Shown: positions 44,592 to 54,146 of the stretch, piece by piece
Layout of the letters: the number at the start of each line of letters is the position of its first letter
Numbering within the stretch: position 1 is the stretch's first letter
Notes under the pieces: generated by a model
Told to the model about the DNA's origin: nothing
The model's database searches: none
What the model saw: the letters and a program-made list of their open reading frames with translations, nothing else
Assembly: GCA_026419405.1 (NCBI GenBank)
Contig: JANZZL010000095.1
Location: forward strand, 1 to 64,000
Direction of reading: 5' to 3'
Source of the DNA: Paracoccaceae bacterium
Lineage (GTDB): Bacteria; Pseudomonadota; Alphaproteobacteria; Rhodobacterales; Rhodobacteraceae
DNA length: 64,000 nt
Made by a program: the position numbers and the translations under genes

Positions 44592-46169
44592 TCAGGCGCC
44601 GAGCCGGCGCAGGACCTTCGGCAGCTCTTCGGGGAGGTCCTCGGCGATCAGGCCGGGGCCGAAGGAGAGCGCGCATTCCACGTGCAGCCAGGCGGCGGCC
44701 TCGGCGGCCTCGAAGGGCGCGAAGCCGCGGGCGAGGAGGCCCGCGACGAAGCCCGCGAGCACGTCGCCCGACCCGGCCGTGGCGAGCCAGGGCGCGGCGC
44801 GGTCCTGGTGGGCGGCGCTGACCGCGCAGCGCCCCGAGGGATCGGCGATGACGGTGTCGGCGCCCTTGAGGAGCACCGTGCAGCCGGCGCGCGCGGCGGC
44901 CGCGCGGGTGGCGTCAACCTTGCTGAAGGCGGGTCCCGTCGTTGCGGGCGCGGCAAGCTTCGCCGCGATGTCGGGAAACAGGCGGGCGAATTCGCCGGCA
45001 TGCGGTGTGAGCAGGCAGGCGCCGTGCAGGCGGGCGAAGAGGTCGGGATGCCGGGAGAGGAGGGTGAGGGCATCGGCGTCGAGCACGGTGGGCCGCGCCG
45101 CGCCGAGGGCCGCCGCGAGAAGTCCCGCCTCGCGCGCGCCGGTTCCGAGCCCCGGGCCGAGGCAGAGGGTGCCGATGCGCGGATCCTCCAGAGCCAGCGC
45201 CAGCGCGTCGGCGTCGGCGAGGGGGCGCAGCATGACCGCGTCGAGCCGCGCCGCGTTCTCGGGCAGCGCCTCGGGCGGGCAGCCCACCGTCGCCAGCCCC
45301 GCCCCGATCCGGAGCGCCGCCCGGGCGGCGAGCCGGGCGGCGCCCCCGCGGCCGGGGCCGCCTGCCAGGATCAGAGCATGGCCGTGGGCATACTTGTGCG
45401 CGCCCTGCCCGTCTGGCCCGCCCTTGCCGAGCGGCAGGCGCGGCGCGGCGAGCCGGACCGGGGACCCGGTTCCCGCCGGAGGCGCCGCCGCGCCGCCGCG
45501 GGGCAGGCCGATGTCGGCCACGACGACCCGGCCGCAGAGGGCCGGGCCGCGGGCGAGGACATGGCCGAGCTTGCGCGCATGGAAGGTGACCGTCAGGTCC
45601 GCCCGCACGGCGACGCCGCCATCCAGCACGTGCCCGCTGTCGGAACAGAGCCCGCTCGGCAGGTCCACCGCGACGACGGGCGGCCGGCCGGAGCCGGTGC
45701 CGGCGCCGGAGTGCGGGGCGTGCAGCCATTCGGGGAGGACTCCCCCGGGTCGCAGCGGCCGGGCGAGTCCGGTGCCGAAGAGCGCATCCACCACGAGGTC
45801 GCAGTCCGCCGCGCGGCAGGCCGTGTCGGCCGCGAGCGGCCGGATGGCGCCCTGCGCCGCCCAGCGGTCGCGGTTGGCGCGGGCATCGGGGGGCAGGCGC
45901 TCCGGGTCGCCGAGCAGGAGGACCTCGACCGCCCAGCCCCAGTCCCTCAGGAGCCGGGCGATGACGAAGCCGTCGCCGCCGTTGTTGCCGGGGCCGCAGA
46001 GGACCGCGGCGCGCCGCCAGGTTGCGGCGAGCTCCGGCCATTGCGCCAGGACCGCCTCGACGACCCCCCTGCCCGCCCGCTCCATGAGCTCGAGCCCGGT
46101 GACCGCGCCCGAGGCAATCGCGGCCTGCTCGATGGCGCGCATTTGGGCAGATGTCAGGAGTTCGTCCAT
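44592..46169 (-). CDS. nnr: Bifunctional NAD(P)HX epimerase/dehydratase (Nnr)
   Basis: Repairs damaged hydrated NAD(P)H. The 525-residue protein fuses an N-terminal YjeF-N epimerase domain (about 1-215: VLCGPGNNGGDGFVIARLLRDWGW, VVDALFGTGLARPL, DLPSGLCSDSGHV) to a C-terminal ADP-dependent dehydratase with a ribokinase-like fold (about 235-520). The latter has HALILAGGPGRGGAARLAARAALRIGAG, TLCLGPGLGTG, LDADALTLL, LLTPHAGEFARLFP, TVLLKGADTVIADP and the catalytic GSGDVLAGFVAGLLARG. The start is the ATG before DELLTSAQM; an upstream in-frame extension is non-homologous. It is divergent from glnB. Confidence 0.92.
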   Translation of the reverse strand: MDELLTSAQMRAIEQAAIASGAVTGLELMERAGRGVVEAVLAQWPELAATWRRAAVLCGPGNNGGDGFVIARLLRDWGWAVEVLLLGDPERLPPDARANRDRWAAQGAIRPLAADTACRAADCDLVVDALFGTGLARPLRPGGVLPEWLHAPHSGAGTGSGRPPVVAVDLPSGLCSDSGHVLDGGVAVRADLTVTFHARKLGHVLARGPALCGRVVVADIGLPRGGAAAPPAGTGSPVRLAAPRLPLGKGGPDGQGAHKYAHGHALILAGGPGRGGAARLAARAALRIGAGLATVGCPPEALPENAARLDAVMLRPLADADALALALEDPRIGTLCLGPGLGTGAREAGLLAAALGAARPTVLDADALTLLSRHPDLFARLHGACLLTPHAGEFARLFPDIAAKLAAPATTGPAFSKVDATRAAAARAGCTVLLKGADTVIADPSGRCAVSAAHQDRAAPWLATAGSGDVLAGFVAGLLARGFAPFEAAEAAAWLHVECALSFGPGLIAEDLPEELPKVLRRLGA

Positions 46170-46306
46170 CCGGCCGCGGCTCCGCGTTCTCACGCCGCCC
46201 ATCCGGGCGGCGACTTGCACAACAAACAGGCAGAGCGTCGGAATTCGCCCGGCGCCCCCGCAGGCCTCCAGCCTAGCGAATTGTGGCCGCCGGGCGAAAG
46301 TGGTGA

Positions 46307-46684
<378 letters not shown>

Positions 46685-46765
46685 CCCCCGACCGCCCGAT
46701 ACCGCGCGCAGGGCCGCCGGGCCCGGGGCGCCCCGCAACGCTCGCTACCACGAAGGGAAGAAGGC

Positions 46766-48172
46766 ATGAGCAAGAAGGACGTTCTGAAGACGATCAAGGA
46801 CGAGGAGGTCGAGTACGTCGACATCCGCTTCACCGATCCGCGCGGCAAGCTGCAGCACGTCACCGTGATGAGCGACCTCGTCGACGAGGACTTCCTGGAG
46901 GAAGGCTTCATGTTCGACGGCTCGTCGATCGCCGGCTGGAAGTCGATCGACCAGTCCGACATGAAGCTGATGCCGGACCCCGCCACGGCCTATCTCGACC
47001 CGTTCTACGCCGAGAAGACGCTCTGCCTGCACTGCAACGTGGTCGAGCCCGACACCGGCGAGCCCTACAGCCGCGACCCGCGCTCGACCGCGGTGAAGGC
47101 CGAGGCCTACCTGAAGTCGACCGGAATCGGCGATGCGGCCTACTTCGGGCCGGAGGCCGAGTTCTTCATCTTCGACGACGTGCGCTATTCGGTGACGCCG
47201 TCGAAGGTGGCCTACCAGATCGATGCCGACCAGGCCGCCTGGAACACCGACAGCGAATACGAGACGGGCAACCTCGCCCACCGGCCGGGCCACAAGGGCG
47301 GCTACTTCCCGGTCAACCCGATGGACGAGGGCCAGGACATCCGCTCGGAGATGCTCTCCACGATGAAGCGGATGGGGATGAAGGTCGACAAGCACCATCA
47401 CGAGGTCGCGACCTGCCAGCATGAGCTGGGTCTGGTCTTCGACACGCTCACGACCCAGGCCGACAACATCCAGAAGTACAAGTACGTCATCCACAACGTG
47501 GCGCATGCCTACGGCAAGACGGTGACCTTCATGCCCAAGCCGATGAAGGGCGACAACGGCTCGGGCATGCATGTCAACATGTCGATCTGGAAGGACGGCA
47601 AGCCGCTCTTCGCGGGCGACAAGTATGCCGACCTCAGCCAGGAGGCGCTGTGGTACATCGGCGGCATCCTGAAGCACGCCAAGGCGCTCAATGCGCTGAC
47701 CAACCCCGGCACCAACAGCTACAAGCGGCTGATCCCGGGCTTCGAGGCGCCGGTGCTGCGCGCCTATTCGGCGCGCAACCGCTCGGGCTGCATCCGCATC
47801 CCGTGGACCGAGAGCCCGAAGGCCAAGCGCGTCGAGGCCCGCTTCCCCGATCCCTCGGCCAACCCCTATCTCGCCTTCGCCGCGCTGCTGATGGCGGGGC
47901 TCGACGGGATCAGGAACAAGATCGACCCCGGCCCGTCGTCCGACAAGGACCTCTACGACCTGCCGCCCGAGGAGCTGGCGCAGATCCCTACCGTCTGCGG
48001 CAGCCTCCGCGAGGCGCTCGAGAGCCTCGAGGCCGACCACGAGTTCCTGCTCGCCGGCGACGTCTTCAACAAGGACCAGCTCGAGGGCTACATGGCGCTC
48101 AAGTGGGAAGAGGTCTACGAGTACGAGCACACGCCGCACCCGGTCGAATACAAGCTCTACTACAGCTGCTGA
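46766..48172 (+). CDS. glnA: Glutamine synthetase, type I
   Basis: Forms glutamine from glutamate, ammonia and ATP; a dodecamer at the centre of nitrogen assimilation. The 468-residue protein has the N-terminal [16 protein letters not shown], the [10 protein letters not shown] metal site, [13 protein letters not shown] and [18 protein letters not shown] with the flap and substrate residues. The adenylylation site is Tyr397 in [11 protein letters not shown]. Length matches the type I form subject to adenylylation. It lies directly behind glnB, the standard proteobacterial arrangement. A strong hairpin ends the transcript at 48195-48220. Confidence 0.97.
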   Translation: MSKKDVLKTIKDEEVEYVDIRFTDPRGKLQHVTVMSDLVDEDFLEEGFMFDGSSIAGWKSIDQSDMKLMPDPATAYLDPFYAEKTLCLHCNVVEPDTGEPYSRDPRSTAVKAEAYLKSTGIGDAAYFGPEAEFFIFDDVRYSVTPSKVAYQIDADQAAWNTDSEYETGNLAHRPGHKGGYFPVNPMDEGQDIRSEMLSTMKRMGMKVDKHHHEVATCQHELGLVFDTLTTQADNIQKYKYVIHNVAHAYGKTVTFMPKPMKGDNGSGMHVNMSIWKDGKPLFAGDKYADLSQEALWYIGGILKHAKALNALTNPGTNSYKRLIPGFEAPVLRAYSARNRSGCIRIPWTESPKAKRVEARFPDPSANPYLAFAALLMAGLDGIRNKIDPGPSSDKDLYDLPPEELAQIPTVCGSLREALESLEADHEFLLAGDVFNKDQLEGYMALKWEEVYEYEHTPHPVEYKLYYSC

Positions 48173-48194
48173 GACGGCCGCAGGCAGCGTCGCG

Positions 48195-48224
48195 CGCCGC
48201 GCCGGGGAACCGGCGCGGCGTTCT
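48195..48224 (+). terminator. glnA terminator
   Basis: CGCCGCGCCGG (48195-48205), loop GGAA, CCGGCGCGGCG (48210-48220) is a perfect 11-bp stem, 23 bases after the glnA stop, followed by TTCT. A clear intrinsic terminator shape although the U-tract is short. Confidence 0.7.
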
Positions 48225-48280
48225 GCTGCCACGAGGCCCCAGGATCGCCGTTCGGCCCGGGCGGGCCGGAGCGACGCGCG

Positions 48281-48727
48281 ATGACCGACGACCCGCTTGC
48301 GCCGCGCCTCCGCTTCCGGCTCCTGCTCGACCGGCCGGTCGCCATCGGGCCGGGCAAGGCGGATCTGCTGGCGGCCATCGCCCGGACCGGCTCGATCGCC
48401 GCGGCCGGCCGCGCGACGGGCATGAGCCACGGCAAGGCCTGGGCCCTGATCACCGCGACGAACGGCCGGTTCCGCGAGGCGCTGGTCGTCTCGTGCCGCG
48501 GCGGGCACGCGCACGGCGGCGCCGAACTGACCCCGATGGGCGAGACCGTCCTTGCGCTCTGCAGGGCGATCGAGCGCCGGGCGTCGCAGGCGGTCGCCGC
48601 GGATCTGGACTGCTGCGCGCAGCTTCCGGCACGAAACCCCCCGGGCGCCGAGCCGTTCCGGCTCGGCCGTGGAAACGGCGCCGATCCGCCGATATCTTCC
48701 GACAGACATGTCGACAGGAGACGATGA
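48281..48727 (+). CDS. ModE N-terminal-type winged-helix regulator
   Basis: A 148-residue protein with a LysR-type winged helix (about 20-90: KADLLAAIARTGSIAAAGRATGMSHGKAWALITATNGRFREALVVSCRGGHAHGGAELTPMGETVLALCRAIE) like the DNA-binding part of ModE. The molybdate-binding (Mop) domains of full-length ModE are absent, so it is a short form; molybdate sensing is not explained by its sequence. It is the first gene of a modABC unit and overlaps modA (ATGA), so it is probably the local regulator of molybdate uptake. Confidence 0.82.
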   Translation: MTDDPLAPRLRFRLLLDRPVAIGPGKADLLAAIARTGSIAAAGRATGMSHGKAWALITATNGRFREALVVSCRGGHAHGGAELTPMGETVLALCRAIERRASQAVAADLDCCAQLPARNPPGAEPFRLGRGNGADPPISSDRHVDRRR

Positions 48728-49560
48728 TGCCGGCCAGTCCCGGACGGACCCCCCTTCTGCCGCGCCGCGCCGTCCTGCGGGCAAGCGCGGCCTTCGCCTT
48801 CGCGACGGCCGCCGTGCGCGTCGGGCCGGCGGCGGCGCAGGATGACGGGGCCGCGGCGCCGGTGATCGCGGCCGCGTCGGATCTGCAGTATGCCGTGACC
48901 GAGATCGCCGCCGCCTTCGCCGCCGAGACGGGCCGGCAGGTGAGGCTCTCCTTCGGCTCGACCGGAACCTTCGCCGCCCAGATCCGGCAGGGCGCGCCGT
49001 TCGAGATGTTCATGGCCGCCGACCAGAGTTTCATCGCCGAGCTCCACGCCGAGGGTCTGACCCGCGACGAAGGCGTGCTCTATGCCGAGGGCCGCATCGT
49101 GCTGATCGCCCCGCACGGCTCGGCGCTGAAACCCGATGCGCGGCTCGACGGGCTGGCGGCCTTGATCGACGCCGGCAGGCTGAGCCGCTTCGCCATCGCC
49201 AACCCCGAACACGCGCCCTACGGCCTGCGGGCGATGGAGGCCCTGCGGCACCGGGGCCTCTGGGAGAGGATCCGGCCGTTCCTCGTCCTCGGCGAGAACG
49301 TCAGCCAGGCGGCGCAGTTCGCGCTGTCGGGCAATGCCGAGGGCGGCATCATCGCCCTCTCGCTGGCGCTGGCGCCCGAGGTCGCGGCGCGGGGCGCATA
49401 CGCGCCGATCCCGCGCGACTGGCACGAGCCGCTGCTGCAGCGCATGGCGCTGCTGAAGCACGCCGGCCCGGTGGCCGGGGAATTCTACGCCTACCTCCAG
49501 TCGCCGAAGGCGCGCGCGATCATGGCGCGATACGGCTTCGTGCTGCCCGACGGGGGCTGA
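48724..49560 (+). CDS. modA: Molybdate ABC transporter substrate-binding protein
   Basis: Periplasmic oxyanion-binding protein that captures molybdate. The 278-residue protein has a signal peptide (about residues 1-38, RRAVLRASAAFAFATAAVRVGPAAAQ; the RR is twin-arginine-like). The mature part has IAAASDLQYAVTEIAAAFAAETGRQVRLSFGSTGTFAAQIRQGAPFEMFMAADQSF, typical of the ModA subgroup. GRIVLIAPHGSAL and ALSGNAEGGIIALSLAL also fit. The start is the ATG overlapping the regulator's stop; AGGAGA lies upstream. Confidence 0.9.
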   Translation: MMPASPGRTPLLPRRAVLRASAAFAFATAAVRVGPAAAQDDGAAAPVIAAASDLQYAVTEIAAAFAAETGRQVRLSFGSTGTFAAQIRQGAPFEMFMAADQSFIAELHAEGLTRDEGVLYAEGRIVLIAPHGSALKPDARLDGLAALIDAGRLSRFAIANPEHAPYGLRAMEALRHRGLWERIRPFLVLGENVSQAAQFALSGNAEGGIIALSLALAPEVAARGAYAPIPRDWHEPLLQRMALLKHAGPVAGEFYAYLQSPKARAIMARYGFVLPDGG

Positions 49561-49562
49561 CC

Positions 49563-50231
49563 TTGGACTGGATGGCGCTGACGCTTTCGCTGGAACTCGC
49601 CGCCTGGACGGTGGCCATCCTGCTGCCGGTCTCGGTGTTCGCCGGGCGATGGCTGGCCTACGGGCGGTTCCGCGGCAAGGGCGCGGTCGAGGCGCTGGTC
49701 ATGCTGCCGCTGGTCCTGCCGCCCACGGTCTTCGGCTTCTACCTGCTTCTGGCCTTCGGGAGGACCTCGCCGGTCGGGGCCGTCTGGCAGCAGGCCTTCG
49801 GGCATCAGCTCGTCTTCACCTTCGAGGGGCTGGTGGTCGCCTCGGTCATCTTCAACCTGCCCTTCGCGATCCAGCCCGCGCAGCGCGGCTTCGAGGCGGT
49901 CGCGGCCGAGCTGCGCGAGGCGGCGGCCACCTGCGGCATGTCGCCCCTGCGCAGCCTCTGGCAGGTGGAGCTGCCGCTGGCCTGGCCGGGCATCCTGACC
50001 GCGATGGTCCTGACCTTCGCGCACACGCTGGGGGAATTCGGCATCGTGCTCATGGTCGGCGGCTCGATCCCGGGCGAGACCAGGACCATCGCGATCGCCA
50101 TCTACGACCGGGTGCAGGCCTTCGACATGGCCGGTGCGGGGGTCATGTCGGCGACCCTGGTCGCGATCTCGCTCGTCACCATCCTGACGACGTTCCTGCT
50201 GTCGCGGCGGATCGGGCGGAGGCTCTCCTGA
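49563..50231 (+). CDS. modB: Molybdate ABC transporter permease
   Basis: Five-helix permease of the molybdate ABC importer. The 222-residue protein has LVLPPTVFGFYLLLAFGRTSP and the EAA loop GFEAVAAELREAAATCGMSPLRSLWQVELPLAWPGILTAMVLTFAHTLGEFGIVLMVGGSIPG, followed by the C-terminal TISIAIYDRVQAFD-like end. The start is TTG two bases after the modA stop; an ATG nine bases further in is the alternative. It overlaps modC by one base (TGATG). Confidence 0.93.
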   Translation: MDWMALTLSLELAAWTVAILLPVSVFAGRWLAYGRFRGKGAVEALVMLPLVLPPTVFGFYLLLAFGRTSPVGAVWQQAFGHQLVFTFEGLVVASVIFNLPFAIQPAQRGFEAVAAELREAAATCGMSPLRSLWQVELPLAWPGILTAMVLTFAHTLGEFGIVLMVGGSIPGETRTIAIAIYDRVQAFDMAGAGVMSATLVAISLVTILTTFLLSRRIGRRLS

Positions 50232-51328
50232 TGGGGCTCGACGTCGCGGTGCGCGCCGCCGGACCGATCCCGCTCGACGCGGCGTTCCGCGTGGAGGAAG
50301 GCGAGCTGATGGCCCTCGTCGGCCATTCGGGATCGGGCAAGACGACGCTCCTGCGCACCATCGCCGGGCTCTGGCGGCCGACCTCGGCGCGCGTCCGCGT
50401 GGCCGGCGAGGTCTGGCTCGACACCGGGCGGGGCATCGATCTGCCGCCGCATCGGCGGCATGCCGGGGTGGTGTTCCAGAGCTATGCGCTCTTCCCGCAC
50501 ATGAGCGCGGCCGCAAACGTCATGGCGGCGATGGACCGGGGCCTGCCCGACCGCCGCGCCGAGGCCGAGCGGCTGCTCGGGCTCGTGGGCCTCAGCGGCC
50601 TGGCCGACCGGCGGCCGGCCGAGCTTTCCGGCGGCCAGCAGCAGCGCGTCGCCCTGGCCCGCGCCCTGGCCAGGCGGCCGCGGGTGCTGCTGCTCGACGA
50701 GCCCTTCTCGGCGGTGGACCGGGCCACGCGCGAGAGCCTCCATGCCGGGATCCTGGCCCTGCGCGCCCATCTCGCGATGCCCGTCGTCCTTGTCACCCAC
50801 GACATGAACGAGGCGCAGCTTCTCGCCGACCGCATGGCGGTGATCGAGAAGGGCCGGATCCTGCGGGACGGCAGCACGGCCGAGGTCATGGCCGATCCCG
50901 AGGCGCTCAGGGCGCTCGGCGTGCGCGAGATCGCCGCGATGCTGTCGGCGCGCGTCGTCGGGCACGGCGACGACGGGCTCACCGAGCTCGAGACCGCCGC
51001 CGGGCCGATGGTCCTGCCGCGGATCGACGCCGCCCCCGGAACGCGGATCCGCCTGCGGATCATGGCGCACGACGTGATCCTCGCGCGGGGACGGCCCGAG
51101 GGGCTGTCGGCGCAGAACATCCTGCCGGGGCGGGTCGCGGCCATCGTGCCCGGCGCCGGGCCGGGGGCGATCGTTCATCTGCGCGTCGGCACGGAGGAAC
51201 TGCTCGCGCGGGTCACCCGCCGCGCCGTCGAGCAGCTTGCGCTGGCACCGGGCGCGCCGGTGCACGCGGTGATCAAGGCGATGTCGGTCGCCCGCGACCA
51301 CATCGCCCGCCCGCGCCCCGCCGGCTGA
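50231..51328 (+). CDS. modC: Molybdate ABC transporter ATP-binding protein
   Basis: ATPase that powers molybdate import. The 365-residue protein has Walker A ALVGHSGSGKTTLL near residues 33-46, Q-loop FQSYALFPHM, the ABC signature LSGGQQQRVALARAL, Walker B VLLLDEPFSAVD and the switch His in LVTHDMNEA. Residues from about 290 form a Mop/TOBE-type molybdate-binding domain (LPGRVAAIVPGAGPGAIVHLRVGTEELLARVT). Its start overlaps the modB stop. With modA and modB it is a complete molybdate importer. Confidence 0.94.
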   Translation: MGLDVAVRAAGPIPLDAAFRVEEGELMALVGHSGSGKTTLLRTIAGLWRPTSARVRVAGEVWLDTGRGIDLPPHRRHAGVVFQSYALFPHMSAAANVMAAMDRGLPDRRAEAERLLGLVGLSGLADRRPAELSGGQQQRVALARALARRPRVLLLDEPFSAVDRATRESLHAGILALRAHLAMPVVLVTHDMNEAQLLADRMAVIEKGRILRDGSTAEVMADPEALRALGVREIAAMLSARVVGHGDDGLTELETAAGPMVLPRIDAAPGTRIRLRIMAHDVILARGRPEGLSAQNILPGRVAAIVPGAGPGAIVHLRVGTEELLARVTRRAVEQLALAPGAPVHAVIKAMSVARDHIARPRPAG

Positions 51329-51641
51329 GGCCGGGCCGGGCCGCCGTCAGGCCGCCCGCGCCTGCCGGTGCCGCGCCCGGCCGGCGGAGCTGCCCGACGC
51401 CGAGGCCGGGGCGAGCCTCTCCGGGCGGTGCGCGCGGTGGGGCCGCGCGGGGTTTATCGTCGCCTCCTGTCCCCGCACCGAGGCGTCACCGGCAGGACCT
51501 CGCGGCGCCGGCGGGGCGGCCGGACCCGGCATGGCCGATCCCGGCCCGGGCAAGCCGGAGCGCGCGAAAGTCGGGAAGACCCTGCCCCGCTCCCGCGGGA
51601 GAGGGCCGGCGCCGGCGCCGCGGCGGATCCTCGAGGGGAGC
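51329..51641. other. Non-coding stretch between modC and tRNA-Arg
   Basis: About 310 bases of very GC-rich sequence. No reading frame here looks real and no strong terminator was found after modC. Nothing further is recognisable. Confidence 0.4.
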
Positions 51642-51718
51642 TGGCGCACCCGCCAGGATTCGAACCTGTGACCTCTGCCTTCGGAGGGCAGCACTCTATC
51701 CAGCTGAGCTACGGGTGC
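51642..51718 (-). tRNA. tRNA-Arg (anticodon CCG)
   Basis: Minus-strand tRNA with acceptor GCACCCG/CGGGTGC, discriminator G and encoded CCA. The anticodon loop CTCCGAA lies between CTGCC and GGCAG, so the anticodon is CCG. The T-loop TTCGAAT is canonical. It decodes CGG arginine codons. Confidence 0.95.
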
Positions 51719-51773
51719 TCCGGCGGTCGTATAGCGGCTGCGCCGGCGGGCCGCAACGTCGAATGCGGTGCGG

Positions 51774-52994
51774 TCAGGCGAAGAGCTCGTGGGCGAGTTC
51801 CAGCGCCTCGACCAGGGCATCGACCTCGGCCCGCGTGTTGTAGAGCCCGAACGAGGCGCGGCATGTGGCCGGAACGCCGAGGAAGTCCATCAGCGGCTGG
51901 GCGCAGTGGTGACCGGCCCGCACGGCCACGCCCCTGCGGTCGAGGATCGTGGAGATGTCATGCGCATGGGCCGCCCCGGCCAGCGTGAAGGAGAAGATCG
52001 CCCCCTTCCCGGCCGAGGTGCCCTGCTGGATCAGCCAGTTGAGCCCCGAGAGCCGCTCGCGCGCATAGTCGCGCAGCGTCCGCTCGTGCGCCGCCACGTT
52101 CGCCATGCCGAGCGCGGTCAGATAGTCGAGCGCGACGCCGAGCCCGATCTGCGGCACGATTCCGGGCGTGCCCGCCTCGAACCGCATCGGCGGATCGGCA
52201 TAGGCGATGCGGTCGCGGTGCACCTCGCGGATCATGTCGCCGCCGCCCAGGAAGGGGCGCATCTCGGCCAGCCGCTCGGCCCGGATGAAGATCGCCCCGG
52301 AACCGCTTGGTCCGTAAAGCTTGTGCCCGGTCACGGGGTAGAAGTCGCAGCCGATGTCGGCGACGTTCACCGGCATGTGCACCGCCGCCTGGCTGCCATC
52401 GACCAGCACCGGCACGCCGCGCGCCCGGGCGCCGGCGCAGATCGCCTTCACATCGACGACGGTGCCGAGCACGTTCGACATGTGCGTCACCGCCACGAGC
52501 TTCGTGCGCGGGCCGATGGCGTCGAGCACCTTCTCGGGGTCGAGGTCGCCGGCGGCATCGGGTTCCACCCATTTCAGCACCACGCCCTGGCGTTCGCGCA
52601 GGAAGTGCCAGGGGACGATGTTGGCGTGATGCTCCATCACCGTCAGCACGATCTCGTCGCCGGCCTGCATCCGCGGCATGGCCCAGCCGTAGGCGACGAG
52701 GTTGATGCCCATCGTGGTGCCGGTGGTGAAGACGATCTCCTGCTCCGACGGCGCGCCGAGGAAGCGGGCGATCTTGCCGCGCACGGCCTCGTAGTTTTCG
52801 GTAGCGAGGTTCGACAGGTAGTGCAGCCCGCGGTGGACGTTGGCGTATTCCATCGAATAGGCGCGCGTCACCGCGTCGATGACCGCCTGCGGCTTCTGCG
52901 CCGAGGCGCCGTTGTCGAGGTAGACCAGCGGCCGGCCGTTCACCTCGCGCGACAGGATCGGAAAGTCGGCCCGGATCTTCTCGACGTCGTACAT
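51774..52994 (-). CDS. sufS: Cysteine desulfurase SufS (type II)
   Basis: PLP enzyme that extracts sulfur from cysteine and passes it on for SufBCD cluster assembly. The 406-residue protein has [18 protein letters not shown], the PLP lysine in [13 protein letters not shown], and the catalytic Cys in [15 protein letters not shown] near residue 360. EHHANIVPW and [13 protein letters not shown] are further family marks. It is the last gene of the suf operon before tRNA-Arg. A separate type I cysteine desulfurase is encoded earlier in the same operon. Confidence 0.94.
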   Translation of the reverse strand: MYDVEKIRADFPILSREVNGRPLVYLDNGASAQKPQAVIDAVTRAYSMEYANVHRGLHYLSNLATENYEAVRGKIARFLGAPSEQEIVFTTGTTMGINLVAYGWAMPRMQAGDEIVLTVMEHHANIVPWHFLRERQGVVLKWVEPDAAGDLDPEKVLDAIGPRTKLVAVTHMSNVLGTVVDVKAICAGARARGVPVLVDGSQAAVHMPVNVADIGCDFYPVTGHKLYGPSGSGAIFIRAERLAEMRPFLGGGDMIREVHRDRIAYADPPMRFEAGTPGIVPQIGLGVALDYLTALGMANVAAHERTLRDYARERLSGLNWLIQQGTSAGKGAIFSFTLAGAAHAHDISTILDRRGVAVRAGHHCAQPLMDFLGVPATCRASFGLYNTRAEVDALVEALELAHELFA

Positions 52995-53002
52995 GGAGCC
53001 TC

Positions 53003-53599
53003 CTAGGCCGCGCCCGGCAGGACGAGGGCCATCACCACCGAAAGCGTGACGTAGATCACCGCGAAGGTCACGATCATCATCACGATGACCGGCAGGCGGC
53101 TTGAGAAGCCATGCAGCCCGCGGATCATCCCCGAGACCAGCCAGAGCGCATAGACCACCCCGCCGACGAGAACCGGCAGGACGAGGGGCGGCAGCACCAG
53201 CGCGGCAAGGAGCAGCGACGCGAGGTAGGCGATGTTGACCGCCTGGCAGGCAACACCGACATGCAGCGCATCGTCGAAGTCGCCCGTGCCGCCGAAGGCG
53301 GCGCCGACCCGGTGCAGCGCATGGATCACGATGAACCAGTAGGCCGCCTGCGCGGGCACGTTGAGGAACGGGCTCGCCGCCGTCCGCGCCATCGACTCGG
53401 CGATGTCGGGCGGCAGTTCCGAGCCCGCGATCGCAAGGAACCGCGTCATCCAGAGCGTGGCGAGCACGGTATCGATCAGCACGGCCGCCCAGAAGGCGGT
53501 CCACAGCGCCCGGCGCGGCAGCCGCTCGGCCACCAGCGCCCGGGCGCCGGCGACGGGATCGCGCAGCATCTGCCGGGCGATGGCGGTCAGGGCGGTCAT
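53003..53599 (-). CDS. YIP1 family membrane protein (suf operon accessory)
   Basis: A 198-residue integral membrane protein with about five hydrophobic helices (for example ALWTAFWAAVLIDTVLATLWM, QAAYWFIVIHALHRVGAAF, VNIAYLASLLLAALVLPPLVLPVLVGGVVYALWLVSGMI). The pattern is that of YIP1-domain proteins. It lies eight bases before sufS and after a similar membrane protein. Its role is unknown; membrane proteins at this position recur in rhodobacterial suf operons by my recall. Confidence 0.72.
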   Translation of the reverse strand: MTALTAIARQMLRDPVAGARALVAERLPRRALWTAFWAAVLIDTVLATLWMTRFLAIAGSELPPDIAESMARTAASPFLNVPAQAAYWFIVIHALHRVGAAFGGTGDFDDALHVGVACQAVNIAYLASLLLAALVLPPLVLPVLVGGVVYALWLVSGMIRGLHGFSSRLPVIVMMIVTFAVIYVTLSVVMALVLPGAA

Positions 53600-53629
53600 C
53601 TCGTCTCGCTCCTCGGATCGCGCGTCAGC

Positions 53630-54145
53630 CTAGGCCCGCCCGGCGCCGTCCTCAAGCCGCCGCCCCGCGCCCTCGGCCTCGGCGAGCGCCAGGGCCCAGT
53701 GGCCGAGGAAGCCGGCGGCGAGCAGCGCCCCGGCGAGCGCGCGTTCCGGGCCGGGGCCGAAGAAGCCCGCGACCAGCCCGCTCAGAAGCCACAGCGGCAC
53801 CGAGACGAGCAGCGACCAGAACAGCGCAAGGCGGGCGCCGAACCAGGTGCCGCGGCCGCCGAGGGCCCGCGCCGCCAGATGCGACAGGGCCGCCAGCCCG
53901 TAGAAGAGGAGCGGCGCGAGGAACAGCCAGCCGAGCAGCGCGGCCCCGAGCCGCGCCTCGAGCGGCACCGAGGGGTCGAGCTCCGCCTCCCGTGCGAGGC
54001 GCGGCCACTGCGCCACGAAGATCAGCGCACAGGCGGCCATGAGATAGGCCAGCGCCCGCGGCTCTCCCGCCCCGCCGGCGAGCTGCCGCCGCAGCGCCAG
54101 CCTGGGCGCGCGCCAGCTCCGCACCATCTCGGTGGTGATCGCCAT
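53630..54145 (-). CDS. YIP1-like membrane protein (suf operon accessory)
   Basis: A 171-residue membrane protein with four or so hydrophobic helices (RALAYLMAACALIFVAQW, LLGWLFLAPLLFYGLAALSHLAA, LALFWSLLVSVPLWLLSGLVAGFFG, ALAGALLAAGFLGHWALALAEA). It starts one base after the sufD stop. Together with the next gene it looks like a pair of YIP1-type proteins, possibly from duplication. Function unknown. Confidence 0.68.
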   Translation of the reverse strand: MAITTEMVRSWRAPRLALRRQLAGGAGEPRALAYLMAACALIFVAQWPRLAREAELDPSVPLEARLGAALLGWLFLAPLLFYGLAALSHLAARALGGRGTWFGARLALFWSLLVSVPLWLLSGLVAGFFGPGPERALAGALLAAGFLGHWALALAEAEGAGRRLEDGAGRA

Positions 54146-54146
54146 G

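Noticed and set aside
51347-51820. A 157-codon frame across tRNA-Arg
   Set aside because: It overlaps a confident tRNA and has low-complexity, unconserved composition.
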